The notes beneath the pieces were generated by a model that saw only the letters and a list, made by a program, of their open reading frames with translations, was not told where the DNA came from and did not search any database. DNA of 31,579 nt from contig NZ_DASXVH010000009.1 of NCBI RefSeq assembly GCF_036504375.1, forward strand, positions 1-31,579, written 5' to 3'. The translations under genes were made by a program, and so were the position numbers. Below are positions 1-8,727 of the stretch, piece after piece; positions within the stretch are counted from its first letter, which is position 1, and each line of letters opens with the position of its first letter. The stretch comes from Novimethylophilus sp036504375. Its GTDB lineage: Bacteria > Pseudomonadota > Gammaproteobacteria > Burkholderiales > Methylophilaceae.

Positions 1-355
1 ACTCGCGTTGTCAAGGGCTCTGGTGCCGTTGGCGTAAACGTGGGTGACGCAGCTAAGCGTGAGCATGAGAATATCCCGAAAAATAATTGGTTGTGCATCA
101 CCTGGAGATGATTCACGCACTACAATTCAGCGATTTCAGGCACCGATAGCGCGTCGCAACACTCCATCTCCCGCCGCAATCACGCGGCGGTACTTCGAAG
201 CCGCTCAAGGCGGCTAATTCTTGCGCCTTCCTCTTTGAGGGTGTAAGGCTGGGGGAGGAAAATACTGGCAGCCTCCTGGCTTGATCTCAAGCCGCCTGCT
301 GCTGCACAAGTCGAACCTTTCCGAGCCGCCCGGCAAAGCCAGGGGTTTACCGCAC
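1..355. other. Intergenic region at window edge with several hairpins
   Basis: No gene is firmly supported here. Three inverted repeats are visible: CCGCCGC/GCGGCGG around 172-191, GCCGC/GCGGC around 200-215, and GGCTTG-ATCT-CAAGCC at 278-293. None has a clear T-run. On the minus strand an ATG at 64-66 opens a frame to the window edge that could encode a signal-peptide-like start (MLTLSCVTHVYA), with a weak GGGA upstream. On the plus strand an open frame from base 1 ends at a TGA near 109. Either could be the tip of a neighbouring gene, and the sequence does not decide between them. Confidence 0.4.
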
Positions 356-362
356 TTAATTA
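333..362. repeat. Direct repeat copy 1 at the left edge of the glucan locus
   Basis: This 30-nt segment matches 23128-23157 at 28 of 30 positions in the same orientation. The shared pattern is GCAAAGCC, a run of G, TTTACC and then CACTTAATTA. It contains the stop codon of the GH3 gene (356-358). Read on the minus strand, the part beyond the stop can form a hairpin (CCTGGC-TTT-GCCGGG), so it may end GH3 transcription, although no U-run follows. Unlike copy 2, it lacks the left AATTAAGTGA arm. Confidence 0.7.
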
Positions 363-2950
363 TTGCCGTTGCCACTTGGAACAACTTCGGCACAGCTCAG
401 CGCATCGCTCTCTTTGCCCGCCCCGGCGCGAATCTGCACATTGGCAAACGCGGCGCTGAACGGCTGGTCGGCCAATACGCTGAACGGCATGTCCACCTTG
501 CCCAAATCCACGCCCTGCGCTGCAAAACAGGCCAGCGGGATTTTCAGGGCGCGCTTGGTCTTGAGCGCCCCGCCCTTGAGGACCCTGGTCAAATCGACCG
601 TGCCGCCGCACGTACCCGTGCATCCCATCGACAAGGCAACCATCCCTTGCGGCGCCTGAGCCACCACAATCTCGAATTGCAGCACGCCATCCGCCGCAAA
701 GGGGCGCATATCCGTGGCGAGTTCGGAACGCGCATACATCCGCGCTTCCCCGCCCTGCCAGCTTGCCAGCTTGGCGTCCTGCTGCATGTTGACGTCGATG
801 GTTTGCACCCGGATGGCGGGACGACTGGCGGGCACGTTCAGCACCGCATTCAGGTCGGCGCCGATCGCCTGCGCGTCCCAGCGGTTTGCCGCGGCCGAGA
901 CATAGAGCTTGTATGGCGGACGTTCGGATTGGCTGAAAATCGGCAGCGCCGTGGCCGAGCCGCAGGTCGCGCGGGCATCCATGCCCAGTGCACCCAGTTC
1001 CGTCACGCGGCTGTAGTTCAGGCCGTAACCCATGGGGAATTGCGGATCGTAGCCGGCATCGCCGACGTTGAGCGTGTCCTGGCAAGCCGTTTTCGGCCAG
1101 GAAAACGACAGCGTGCCTTTGAAGTCGTGGCCAACGCCGCCCTTGTCATCCCGGAACAGCACATCCGTCACGCCCTTGCCTTCGGTCCCGGGCAGCCAGG
1201 CCGCGACGAAGGCATCCGACAGGTTCAGCAAATCGTTCGCAAACAACGGTCGTCCGGAAAGGAAGACCGTGACGACTGGCCGCCCCTTGCCTGCAACCGC
1301 TTGCAGCGCCGCAAGGTCTTCCGGATAGCGGCTGGCATGCCGCAGGCTGTTGGGTGGGGGGATATCGCCGCTGGTTTCCGCATAGGGTGTTTCGCCCAGA
1401 ACAGCAATGACCGCATCAAATTGACGAGGATCGACATCACGCCCGGTTTCGCTGTACACCACGTGTTCAGCGCCTGCCACCTCTTCTATTCCGGCCAATA
1501 TCGTGTCGCTCGCGGGAAAGTCACTGTTGATATTCTCCGTCCCTTGCCAGGTCAACGACCAGCCGCCCGTCTGGTTACTCATGCTGTTGGCGCTCTTGCC
1601 AACGACCAGAACCTTTTTATCGCGCGCCAACGGCAAGACACCGCCATTGTTCTTCAGCAGCACCAGCGACTCCCTTACCGCACGCCGCGCAACATCCCTG
1701 GATTGCACGGCAGCCGTGTTGCCCGCATAAATGCTCTGCGAGGGTTTCTTGTCAAACAAACCGGCACGCAACTTAACCCGCAAGATTCGGGTAACTGCAT
1801 CGTCGATACGCGAAATGGGGATTTCGCCATTATTCACCTGAGCCATCGTATTACTAATGAAGGCTCTCCAATCATCCGGCACCATCACCATGTCGATCCC
1901 GGCGTTGATGGCCTGCGGACAGCTGGAATTGGTACAGCCGGGAACCTGCGCGATGGCGTTCCAGTCGGAAACGATAAAGCCGTCGAAGCCCATCTTTTCT
2001 TTCAAAGCATCCGTCAACAGTGCCTTGCTCCCGTGCATCTTTCCATAATCCACCCCCGCTGCGACATCGTTCCAGCTATTGAAGGACGCCATCACCGTTT
2101 GAACTCCAGCAGCCAACGCACCGTAATAGCCTTGTGCATGGATATTGAGCATCTCGGCCTTGCCGGACTGGTTAATGCCCTGATCCTTACCCTGGCTGGT
2201 GCCACCATCGCCGATAAAGTGTTTGGCGGTTGCCACCACGTTAGCATCCGAGCGGAAGCTGCCCTGCAGCCCCTCGATATAGGCCCTGGCGTAACCACCG
2301 ACCAGTTTTCCGTCTTCGGAAAAACTTTCATACGTCCTCCCCCAGCGATCATTGCGTACCACCGCCAGTGTCGGAGCAAATACCCAATTGATCCCCGTGG
2401 CTCGTACCGCCTTGCCTGTAGCGGCGCCAATATCCTTTACCAAGGAGGCGTCATGGGCGGCGCCCAAGCCGATGTTATGAGGAAATATAGTCGCTCCGAA
2501 CACATTGTTGTGCCCATGGACTGCATCGACTCCCCAAATCACCGGAACCTTGATCGGCATGTCGGTAGACATTGATGCCTCGTAGTAGCGGTCAGCCAGG
2601 TCCAGCCATGCAGAAACCGATGCATGTTTGTCGCCATTCGGCCAGGAACCGCCCCCGTTCAATACTGACCCTATGTAGTACTTTGAAACCTCGGCTGGCG
2701 TAATGGATTTGATTTCAGGCTGTGTCATCTGTCCGATTTTCTGCTGCAGGCTCATGCCCGCGACCATTTGCTGGATTCGTGATTCCATTTCACCATCACG
2801 GTGAACGACACTATGGATCTTCGGCCAGTCAGCCAGAGGTGATAGCTGTTCAGCACGCAGATTACTTACTCCTCCCGCACACCCGTTCAAGACAAGTCCT
2901 GAGCAAATACATAAAACACTTGTTGCTACTGCATGGTGAAGCGTTCCCAT
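356..2950 (-). CDS. Glycoside hydrolase family 3 beta-glucosidase / exo-glucanase (lipoprotein)
   Basis: This 864-aa enzyme probably releases glucose from beta-glucan ends or oligosaccharides outside the cytoplasm. The start at 2950 gives a short hydrophobic signal with a lipobox (LNGC, Cys24). An upstream GTG at 3013 would lengthen the protein through a perfect terminator hairpin, so it was rejected. The GH3 N-terminal domain spans about residues 55-400, with RWGRTYESF near 202-210, KHF at 243-245 and the nucleophile motif SDW (Asp329). The second alpha/beta domain follows, and a further C-terminal module of ~200 residues recalls ExoP-type exo-beta-glucanases. The length fits that family. 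It lies 84 nt downstream of the TonB receptor gene and is probably expressed by partial read-through. No clear Shine-Dalgarno is seen. Beta-glucan specificity is inferred from the family and from glucokinase nearby; the exact linkage is not known. Confidence 0.9.
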   Translation of the reverse strand: MGTLHHAVATSVLCICSGLVLNGCAGGVSNLRAEQLSPLADWPKIHSVVHRDGEMESRIQQMVAGMSLQQKIGQMTQPEIKSITPAEVSKYYIGSVLNGGGSWPNGDKHASVSAWLDLADRYYEASMSTDMPIKVPVIWGVDAVHGHNNVFGATIFPHNIGLGAAHDASLVKDIGAATGKAVRATGINWVFAPTLAVVRNDRWGRTYESFSEDGKLVGGYARAYIEGLQGSFRSDANVVATAKHFIGDGGTSQGKDQGINQSGKAEMLNIHAQGYYGALAAGVQTVMASFNSWNDVAAGVDYGKMHGSKALLTDALKEKMGFDGFIVSDWNAIAQVPGCTNSSCPQAINAGIDMVMVPDDWRAFISNTMAQVNNGEIPISRIDDAVTRILRVKLRAGLFDKKPSQSIYAGNTAAVQSRDVARRAVRESLVLLKNNGGVLPLARDKKVLVVGKSANSMSNQTGGWSLTWQGTENINSDFPASDTILAGIEEVAGAEHVVYSETGRDVDPRQFDAVIAVLGETPYAETSGDIPPPNSLRHASRYPEDLAALQAVAGKGRPVVTVFLSGRPLFANDLLNLSDAFVAAWLPGTEGKGVTDVLFRDDKGGVGHDFKGTLSFSWPKTACQDTLNVGDAGYDPQFPMGYGLNYSRVTELGALGMDARATCGSATALPIFSQSERPPYKLYVSAAANRWDAQAIGADLNAVLNVPASRPAIRVQTIDVNMQQDAKLASWQGGEARMYARSELATDMRPFAADGVLQFEIVVAQAPQGMVALSMGCTGTCGGTVDLTRVLKGGALKTKRALKIPLACFAAQGVDLGKVDMPFSVLADQPFSAAFANVQIRAGAGKESDALSCAEVVPSGNGNN

Positions 2951-2975
2951 AACATGAACCCGGGTTAAATTCGAT

Positions 2976-3003
2976 AAAAAGCCCTGCCGGAAACCGGCAG
3001 GGC
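2976..3003 (-). terminator. Rho-independent terminator after the TonB-dependent receptor
   Basis: A perfect 10-bp stem (GCCCTGCCGG / CCGGCAGGGC, 3-nt loop) occupies 2981-3003. On the minus strand it is followed by five T (2976-2980). It lies 32 nt past the receptor stop and ahead of the GH3 start, so it should make the receptor transcript more abundant than receptor plus GH3. Confidence 0.85.
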
Positions 3004-3034
3004 AAGATTCCACTACAGCATGGAGGATAAAGCC

Positions 3035-5782
3035 TTAGAACTTATAAGTAGCTCCAAGCAGGAACTGACGACCAAAAGTGTTGTTGCGCTCTGGCAGCAT
3101 GAGTTTCCCGTTTGTTGCGGAGCTGATTGAGGTCTCGTACGGCTCGTCCGTCAAGTTGTTAACCTGGAACAGGATAGACAATCCCTTGTAGGGACCATTT
3201 TCAAACGCGTAGCCGAGCTGAAGATCCACAATCTTTTCCGATTCGATGGCGCTGAAGGAGTTGTCCCCGAACTGATTGCGCACCGTGGCCATGAATTTGG
3301 AACGGAAACGTTCGCTGATCCGCGCCGAGAAGCCATGCTTCTCGTAGTAGAAAGTCAGATTCCTGACGATACCGGACAGCCCTTCCAGTGAATTGTTCAC
3401 GTTATTGGCTTCGTGCAGAGTACTAGTGGTATGAGACAAACTGCCGATAAAGCCTACGCCGTCCAGTGAAGGGTTGATCAGTCCCGCATCCAGCGCCGCA
3501 CTATATTCCTGACCATGCACGAACCCGCCAGCCCCATTCGCCTGCGTAGTCAGGTCGCCGATATTCGAAGCAGGGGTATTGGTTGTTGGGTTGGGGAAGC
3601 CCGCGAAGTTATAGTCAATCGTTTGCTTGAAGACAAACGACTGCAGCTCCTTGACGAAGAACGCCGCGCCAACGTAGCTACGTTTGCCGAAATATTTCTC
3701 AAGGGACAGGTCGTAAGCATAGGCAATCCACGGATCCAGGGTAGGATTGCCGCCGCTTGCAGACCATCGAGAAAAGGGAGGAGCGCTCACGGATACGCCA
3801 GAGAAGCCGGCCCGCATGTCTTCCATGTTCGGACGTGCCATTTCCTTGGCTGCACCAAAGCGAACAATGGTGCCCTTTTTGACAATATTGCCCAGATCGA
3901 ATATCAGATTCAGACTGGGCAGCACATCCGTACGCGTCTTGCCGCCCGACATAGGGGTCAGCTTCGTGCCATCCCAGATCAGCCCTGTCGATTGCTGGTC
4001 CGCGTGTACGATCTGGATCCCCATGTTCCCGCGGATCGGCACCCTGGCATCGATGTCGATATCGGCCTTTCCGTAATAGGTCGTGACCTTCTCATGCACA
4101 CCCCAGACCCGGCCAGGCGAATCACTTAACGCCTGTGGCGCAGTGGTATCGTAGTACTTGTTGAGCACGCCGTTAAAGTCCCAGGTTAGAATCTTTGGAA
4201 CACCGACAAAACCCAGAGACGTAGGCGACTTCAGCAGATTAGCCGAAATAGGCACCGGCACGCCACCCTTCAGCATGTAATAAACTTCCGTCTTTTTCAT
4301 GTCCTTGCTACGGTCGGAGTAATTGATCCCGCCCTCAAGGCTGCTGATGAAGGCATCAAAATCACGCTTGACTGAAAAACGCAGCGTTTTCATCTCATCA
4401 TCGACCTTGGTCGTAGTATTGCGACCACCCCGCCCCCACTGCTGGGTCAAAAAGACAAAGGCTGGGTCAGCCAGATTCTGCACCGGATTAAACGACGGCC
4501 GTCTATCTACGTCTGTAGCAATCGTAGCATTATTGAATGTCACCGGGCCCGTTGTCAGGGCTGTCAACTCTCCATTCTGTTCATGCCTTTTGGCCTTTGA
4601 GTAACCGAGGTCAGCACCAAAGGTCCACTTGTCGCGCTTGTACTCGTTATTCCAACCGATTGCAAAAACGTCGTCCTTACGATCGTTGTGACGGCCGAGA
4701 AACCGTGCAAAATTCGTCGCAATCGTACCTCCTGCCGCGACATTATTCCCGCTTACCTGCGTAAAAATGGGGTTGGTGTAGGTGGTGCCATTCCACGTGT
4801 TGGGCTCAGCCTGCAACTCCGACTGCATCCAGTCCTGATCGAACCTCGTGTAATAGAGATCGACCATGCTGTGGAAGTCCTTGTTGGGCTTGAATTCAAA
4901 CACACCCATCAAGCCGTTGCGCACACGATCAATCGAGTTTGCGCCGGCTTCAAAACCTTGAAGAGCCGTCGTACCCGCCGGAAGACCCGGAATCTGGCTA
5001 CCCCACTTTCCCGTATCAGCCCACCACCAGGATTTGTAATACTTTTCCTGTCCCGGATTGTCGAGTCGGGCGTAACCGAGCGCAACCCCAACCGTGTTAT
5101 CAGCAAACTGGTCGATGTAGGAAGCGCTGATGCGGTTGCCGTACGCATCTGAACCGTCTATCAGTTCGCCGTTGGAATTGCGTTCCCCGCGAACACTTAA
5201 ATTGACTTTTCTCTCATTGAAGTCCAGCGGGCGAACCGATTTCAGATTCACCGTACCTGACAATCCCATGGCACTCAAGGAAGCATCCGGGGTTTTGTAA
5301 ACAGTGGCAGAGTTAATCAACTCGGAGGGGAACTGGTCATATTCCACAGAGCGATTATCACCGGTACTGACCATCTCACGGCCATTCAGCAACGTGACTC
5401 CGTACTTAGGTGCCATACCGCGAATGGAAATAACCTGCGCTCGGCCGTCAACACGCTGCGCCGTCAACCCAGGCAGGCGCGCTAGGTTTTCTGCAATACT
5501 GACGTCAGGGAGCTTGCCGATGTCTTCCGACGTCACCATTTCAATGATCGAGTTCGAGTCATGCTTGGCAGCAACGGAACTTTCGATACTGTGCCGCAGG
5601 CCTGTCACCACGACAGTTTCCATGTTGTCACCGGCATCCGCCGTACCGGCTTCGGCAGCTTCTTGCGCATACGATGCGGTCGCGATCAACAGCATTGAGC
5701 AGGTCGCTGCAATGGGCCGCAATTTAAATGAGGGAAAACGCGAATCCACGACCTGTGGGCGGCGTTTGGTAGGCTTGCTCAT
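3035..5782 (-). CDS. TonB-dependent outer-membrane receptor (Xanthomonas/Caulobacter type)
   Basis: This 915-aa outer-membrane receptor probably imports a large glucan oligosaccharide using TonB energy. The start at 5782 has GAGGAG seven bases upstream; the longer frame to 5887 runs into the operator and was rejected. The signal peptide ends near residue 39 (ASYA/QE). A TonB-box-like METVVVTG lies at 54-61. The plug domain follows, with DIGKLPDVSIAENLARLPG and the RGM and LLNGREM segments, then a long beta-barrel rich in aromatic residues. The last strand ends in Phe (LLGATYKF), as expected for BamA-dependent assembly. The plug pattern is that of the TonB-Xanth-Caul family (TIGR01782), which is usually linked to sugar polymer loci with tryptophan halogenases, as here. 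The substrate is inferred from the neighbouring GH3, GH30 and glucokinase genes. Confidence 0.93.
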   Translation of the reverse strand: MSKPTKRRPQVVDSRFPSFKLRPIAATCSMLLIATASYAQEAAEAGTADAGDNMETVVVTGLRHSIESSVAAKHDSNSIIEMVTSEDIGKLPDVSIAENLARLPGLTAQRVDGRAQVISIRGMAPKYGVTLLNGREMVSTGDNRSVEYDQFPSELINSATVYKTPDASLSAMGLSGTVNLKSVRPLDFNERKVNLSVRGERNSNGELIDGSDAYGNRISASYIDQFADNTVGVALGYARLDNPGQEKYYKSWWWADTGKWGSQIPGLPAGTTALQGFEAGANSIDRVRNGLMGVFEFKPNKDFHSMVDLYYTRFDQDWMQSELQAEPNTWNGTTYTNPIFTQVSGNNVAAGGTIATNFARFLGRHNDRKDDVFAIGWNNEYKRDKWTFGADLGYSKAKRHEQNGELTALTTGPVTFNNATIATDVDRRPSFNPVQNLADPAFVFLTQQWGRGGRNTTTKVDDEMKTLRFSVKRDFDAFISSLEGGINYSDRSKDMKKTEVYYMLKGGVPVPISANLLKSPTSLGFVGVPKILTWDFNGVLNKYYDTTAPQALSDSPGRVWGVHEKVTTYYGKADIDIDARVPIRGNMGIQIVHADQQSTGLIWDGTKLTPMSGGKTRTDVLPSLNLIFDLGNIVKKGTIVRFGAAKEMARPNMEDMRAGFSGVSVSAPPFSRWSASGGNPTLDPWIAYAYDLSLEKYFGKRSYVGAAFFVKELQSFVFKQTIDYNFAGFPNPTTNTPASNIGDLTTQANGAGGFVHGQEYSAALDAGLINPSLDGVGFIGSLSHTTSTLHEANNVNNSLEGLSGIVRNLTFYYEKHGFSARISERFRSKFMATVRNQFGDNSFSAIESEKIVDLQLGYAFENGPYKGLSILFQVNNLTDEPYETSISSATNGKLMLPERNNTFGRQFLLGATYKF

Positions 5783-5869
5783 GAACATCTCCTCTTTATC
5801 TTCATTTTCAAGGTGTGCCGTACTCCCGCGCCACACCCCCACAATTATTTTTTTGAGTCGCCCCACACC

Positions 5870-5889
5870 AAGTGGAAACGTTACCACTT
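5870..5889. promoter_or_regulatory. LacI-type operator at the receptor promoter
   Basis: This 20-bp near-perfect palindrome (one mismatched pair) has a central CG, the usual form of a LacI/GalR-family operator. Its core TGGAAACGTTACCA (5873-5886) recurs exactly, as its reverse complement, at 12308-12321. It sits just downstream of the predicted -10 box, where a bound repressor would block transcription start. No LacI-family gene is in the window. Confidence 0.75.
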
Positions 5890-5894
5890 TGCAG

Positions 5895-5923
5895 AGACTA
5901 TATCACCATCACGCCGTTGTCAA
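5895..5923 (-). promoter_or_regulatory. Predicted sigma-70 promoter of the TonB-dependent receptor
   Basis: On the minus strand a perfect -35 box TTGACA (5918-5923) is followed by TATAGT (5897-5902, 15-bp spacer) or TAGTCT (5895-5900, 17-bp spacer) as the -10. The start point would fall near 5888-5890, inside the operator. This leaves an untranslated leader of about 105 nt before the receptor start at 5782. Confidence 0.65.
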
Positions 5924-5998
5924 CGTGGTTTTAAAGTTTTTTTTGAACAACCCGTCGGGGTGCGGTTGTAAAGCTTCGCTCGTGCTCGTGTATTTTGA

Positions 5999-6261
5999 AA
6001 AGGGTTACCCAAGCTGCTTGAAACAAGACGCGATTTCCACTTCATCGTGATTTCGCCCAACGTCCCCTGGATGACGACTGGGATATCGACGTTCTTGATG
6101 CGCTACTCGGCGATGCGCTGGAGCGACTACAGGTTTGCGGCGGGGAGGCACAACTGACGGCATATCCAGGACGAGGACACGACGTCTGGATCGAAACTTA
6201 CGCAAACCCACAACTCTATAACAGGCTTTTGAAGCACAGGCGCGGCGTAGCACCCGAATAA
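5999..6261 (+). pseudogene. Remnant of an alpha/beta-hydrolase esterase (prolyl oligopeptidase-like)
   Basis: This is a decayed gene with no usable start. A frame preceded by TGA at 5996-5998 reads KGLPKLLETRRDFHFIVISP. The reading frame must then shift by one base near 6056-6070 to continue as DDDWDIDVLDALLGD, ALERLQVCGGEAQLTAYPG, GRGHDVW and ETYANPQLYNRLLKHRR, ending with TAA at 6259-6261. These blocks resemble the predicted-peptidase/dienelactone-hydrolase-like esterases often found in sugar-polymer loci, where FIVxSPQCP, a GxSxG nucleophile region and GHDxW with the catalytic His occur in that order. Here the GxSxG region is absent, so about 100 residues appear deleted between ALLGD and ALERL, and the N-terminal part is missing as well. 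The family match is from memory of motifs, not from a search. Confidence 0.65.
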
Positions 6262-6285
6262 GCGGACCTGCGATTCACCTTGGCA

Positions 6286-7464
6286 CTATTTCAGTCGTGC
6301 AAGTTTTGGTGCGGCCATCGGCACAGTCAACATGGTACTGGCGACCGCCATCAACAGCAACGCCGTAAATGTGTCGCCAGAAATGATATTTTTGTCGAGC
6401 AGGATATTGGCAAAAATAATCATGATCAGTGCCTTGGTTTGCAATAGCCAGCCGATGAGGCTGGCCTCTCCGGGAGGCCAGCCCAGCACCTTGCCGGCAA
6501 TGCGGATTCCGACCAGCTTTCCGCTGACTGACGCAACCAGCAGCACCAGCGCCGCAAGGATGACCACCCCTCCCCCAAGCGACCATCCGGTCCGCAATCC
6601 GGTGCTCAGAAAGAAGACGGGCATGAGAACCAACAGCACATGGAAGCGCAGCAAATCCAACTGCTCCTGATCGAACCACCCGGCTTCCATGACCGCGCCC
6701 GCCAGAAACGCCCCGACCATGAAATGCAGGCCGGCCAGATCTGCGCCCAGCGCACAAGCGATCAGCCAGATCAGCGCAAAATACCAGCGATCCTGTGGCG
6801 CCAGCCGGGGCATCAACCGGCGAAAAAGGCCACCGGCAATGGCAAAGGCTGGAATGAAAACCGCCTGTGTACCGATGCGATGCCAGTCCATGAGGATGAG
6901 CGCCAACACCCCCCATATCGCCACATCGTCCAGGCTAGCGTAGCACAGGATGCGCTGACCGATAGGCTGGCGCAGCATGTCCAGCTTTTCCATCAGCAGG
7001 ATGAGTATCGGGAGCGCCGTGACTGCACACGCCATGCCGACCCCCAGCACGAATTGCCAATCAAGGGCTTTGGTGCCAATCCAGCCGTCGAACATCAACA
7101 AGCCCATCGCGGCAAGACCGCCCAGTAGCAACGGCACGCTTAATGCCAGCCCAGCAGTGATCGTGCTTTCCCTGCGGTGTATCCAGGCTTTTTTTAGGTC
7201 AAGTTCCACGCCTGCGATGCAGACGAAGAGCATCACTGCCCACCAGGCCACCCCATTCAAGGATTGAACGACGACAGGGGTAAAAACAAAGCTGTAGTAG
7301 TCGGGGAAAGCGCGGCCAATTATGCCGGGCCCGAGCAGAACGCCAGTGATGATCTGGACGACAACAAGCGGGGCGTAATGGTCGGTTCGCCCCGTTCGCC
7401 AAATCAGGTACGGCACCGAGAAAATGATCGCCATTGCGATCAGAAAGATTTCCGCCGAACTCAC
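6286..7464 (-). CDS. CPA2-family cation/proton antiporter
   Basis: This 392-aa inner-membrane protein has about 11-12 hydrophobic segments and matches the KefB/NapA-type sodium or potassium/proton exchanger fold. The GTG start at 7462-7464 is followed directly by the first membrane helix (IFLIAMAIIFSVPYLIW). Recognisable family segments are ITGVLLGPGIIG, the helix with AGVELDLKK, the crossed-helix segment with YASLDDVAIWG, and MVGAFLAGAVM. It lacks the cytoplasmic RCK/TrkA-N domain of KefB and stops soon after the last helix. It begins 35 nt after the TPR gene in the same direction, so it is probably the last gene of the glk-tonB transcript. The transported ion is unknown. No Shine-Dalgarno is evident, so the start is less certain than the frame. 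Confidence 0.85.
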   Translation of the reverse strand: MSSAEIFLIAMAIIFSVPYLIWRTGRTDHYAPLVVVQIITGVLLGPGIIGRAFPDYYSFVFTPVVVQSLNGVAWWAVMLFVCIAGVELDLKKAWIHRRESTITAGLALSVPLLLGGLAAMGLLMFDGWIGTKALDWQFVLGVGMACAVTALPILILLMEKLDMLRQPIGQRILCYASLDDVAIWGVLALILMDWHRIGTQAVFIPAFAIAGGLFRRLMPRLAPQDRWYFALIWLIACALGADLAGLHFMVGAFLAGAVMEAGWFDQEQLDLLRFHVLLVLMPVFFLSTGLRTGWSLGGGVVILAALVLLVASVSGKLVGIRIAGKVLGWPPGEASLIGWLLQTKALIMIIFANILLDKNIISGDTFTALLLMAVASTMLTVPMAAPKLARLK

Positions 7465-7499
7465 TGTACTAGGATCTTGTCGCTTGCCCGGCGTTTCCG

Positions 7500-8717
7500 C
7501 TATTCAAGATGCGCCAGCAACATCCAAAGCCTGGCGATATCTCCGACGCCACCGCCGCCGTGCGATGAGGTTCTGAGGACTTGCGTCGCCCTGGCCTTGT
7601 TGCCAGCCTGGAGATAGGCAAGACCCAGGTGCAGCGTGGCATCATCCGGCCGTTTCAACCCGCCTTTTCCTACACCTTTCTCAATCAAAGCAATGCCTTT
7701 TTCCACCTCGCCACAAGTCACATAAGCGTAGCCATTATTGACCAGCAGGCTCGCGTCCTTCTCCACCATCTTGTCTTTCTTATCAAGCGCGGCACGATCT
7801 TCGGCTGCAAGACGATTGGCAAGGTCGCGCAGCCGATTGTGCCGCTGAGCATCGCTGCCTACGCCCAACAGCTTCTTATCGAAGCCCTCGCTGACGATTT
7901 TCTTGGCTTCAGACGGAAAGCCTTCCTGTATGGCTAACTGCGCAAACTCCACATAGGCGTTCCCATCCTTGAGATTGCCACTGGCATGTTGCAGTCGATA
8001 TACGTCGAGCAGCAAACGATCGGAGAAGCCGGGCTTGCTCTGGACGCGACCGATGATGTCCGCCCAGTATTCCGTTTTTGGATAGTATTTAACCAAACGT
8101 TCCAAGGTGTCCAAATATCCGGCGGCATCATTGGCCTTCTGCTGGCAACTGCTCTGCAGCAGAAGCATGTTTTCCGCCGGAATGTTACCCGCCCGCTCTT
8201 CCGCGGCAATCATCGGCGCAAGCTCCCTGGATGCGGCCGCAGCATTCCCCCCGAGATACATGGATTGAACGAGGAGCAACCGCATCTGCGGATCAGCCCC
8301 GCCGTTCTTCATGTATGCCTGAATCCAGCTGATTGCACGGGGATAGTCTTTGGCGCGGTAGTACGTGCCGGCCAATGCCTCAATCATTTTTAGATGATCC
8401 GCTGACGACAACTTCCCCGAGTTGATCACGGCCTCGAAGGATTTCGCAGCCGTCTCCGTATCGCCGGCTCCAGACGCGGCAGCGGCACGCATGCGGTCAA
8501 TGATGAAGCTCTCGTAAGGCGTGTGGTTGGGCACGGCATCGGCCTCCCGGATCCTGGCTAGGGCTTCTTTGTATTTCTGCGCCTTGACCAGCTCCTGGGC
8601 AGCCAGCATCGGTTTGCCTATTTCAGGCCGAAGGGTGTCATCGGCATAGGCAATCCCGCAAAAAAGAAGCGTGGCGTTGAGGAGCAACCCCATGCAGGTA
8701 AGTTGGATACGTTTCAT
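7500..8717 (-). CDS. Exported tetratricopeptide-repeat protein linked to the TonB system
   Basis: This 405-aa protein has a signal peptide (hydrophobic LTCMGLLLNATLLFCGIA, cleavage near IAYA/DD) followed by helical repeats of TPR character, such as AGTYYRAKDYPRAISWIQ and LGLAYLQAGNKARATQVL. The start ATG at 8717 lies 10 nt after the second exbD stop; the longer frame from 8762 would overlap exbD and has no signal peptide. Periplasmic TPR proteins are commonly encoded after ExbB/ExbD genes in proteobacteria that use TonB receptors for polymers. They are thought to support the energising complex, but the exact role is unknown. Position at the end of the tonB-exbBD cluster supports the same role here. 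Confidence 0.8.
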   Translation of the reverse strand: MKRIQLTCMGLLLNATLLFCGIAYADDTLRPEIGKPMLAAQELVKAQKYKEALARIREADAVPNHTPYESFIIDRMRAAAASGAGDTETAAKSFEAVINSGKLSSADHLKMIEALAGTYYRAKDYPRAISWIQAYMKNGGADPQMRLLLVQSMYLGGNAAAASRELAPMIAAEERAGNIPAENMLLLQSSCQQKANDAAGYLDTLERLVKYYPKTEYWADIIGRVQSKPGFSDRLLLDVYRLQHASGNLKDGNAYVEFAQLAIQEGFPSEAKKIVSEGFDKKLLGVGSDAQRHNRLRDLANRLAAEDRAALDKKDKMVEKDASLLVNNGYAYVTCGEVEKGIALIEKGVGKGGLKRPDDATLHLGLAYLQAGNKARATQVLRTSSHGGGGVGDIARLWMLLAHLE

Positions 8718-8727
8718 TCCCGACGTC

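Noticed and set aside
281..2575. 764-codon open frame on the plus strand
   Set aside because: It lies antisense across the GH3 gene, has no recognisable domain, and has the Arg/His/Gln-rich composition of an antisense frame in GC-rich DNA.
6005..6253. 82-codon minus-strand frame between receptor and antiporter
   Set aside because: It is the shadow of the esterase remnant, which reads as recognisable protein on the plus strand.
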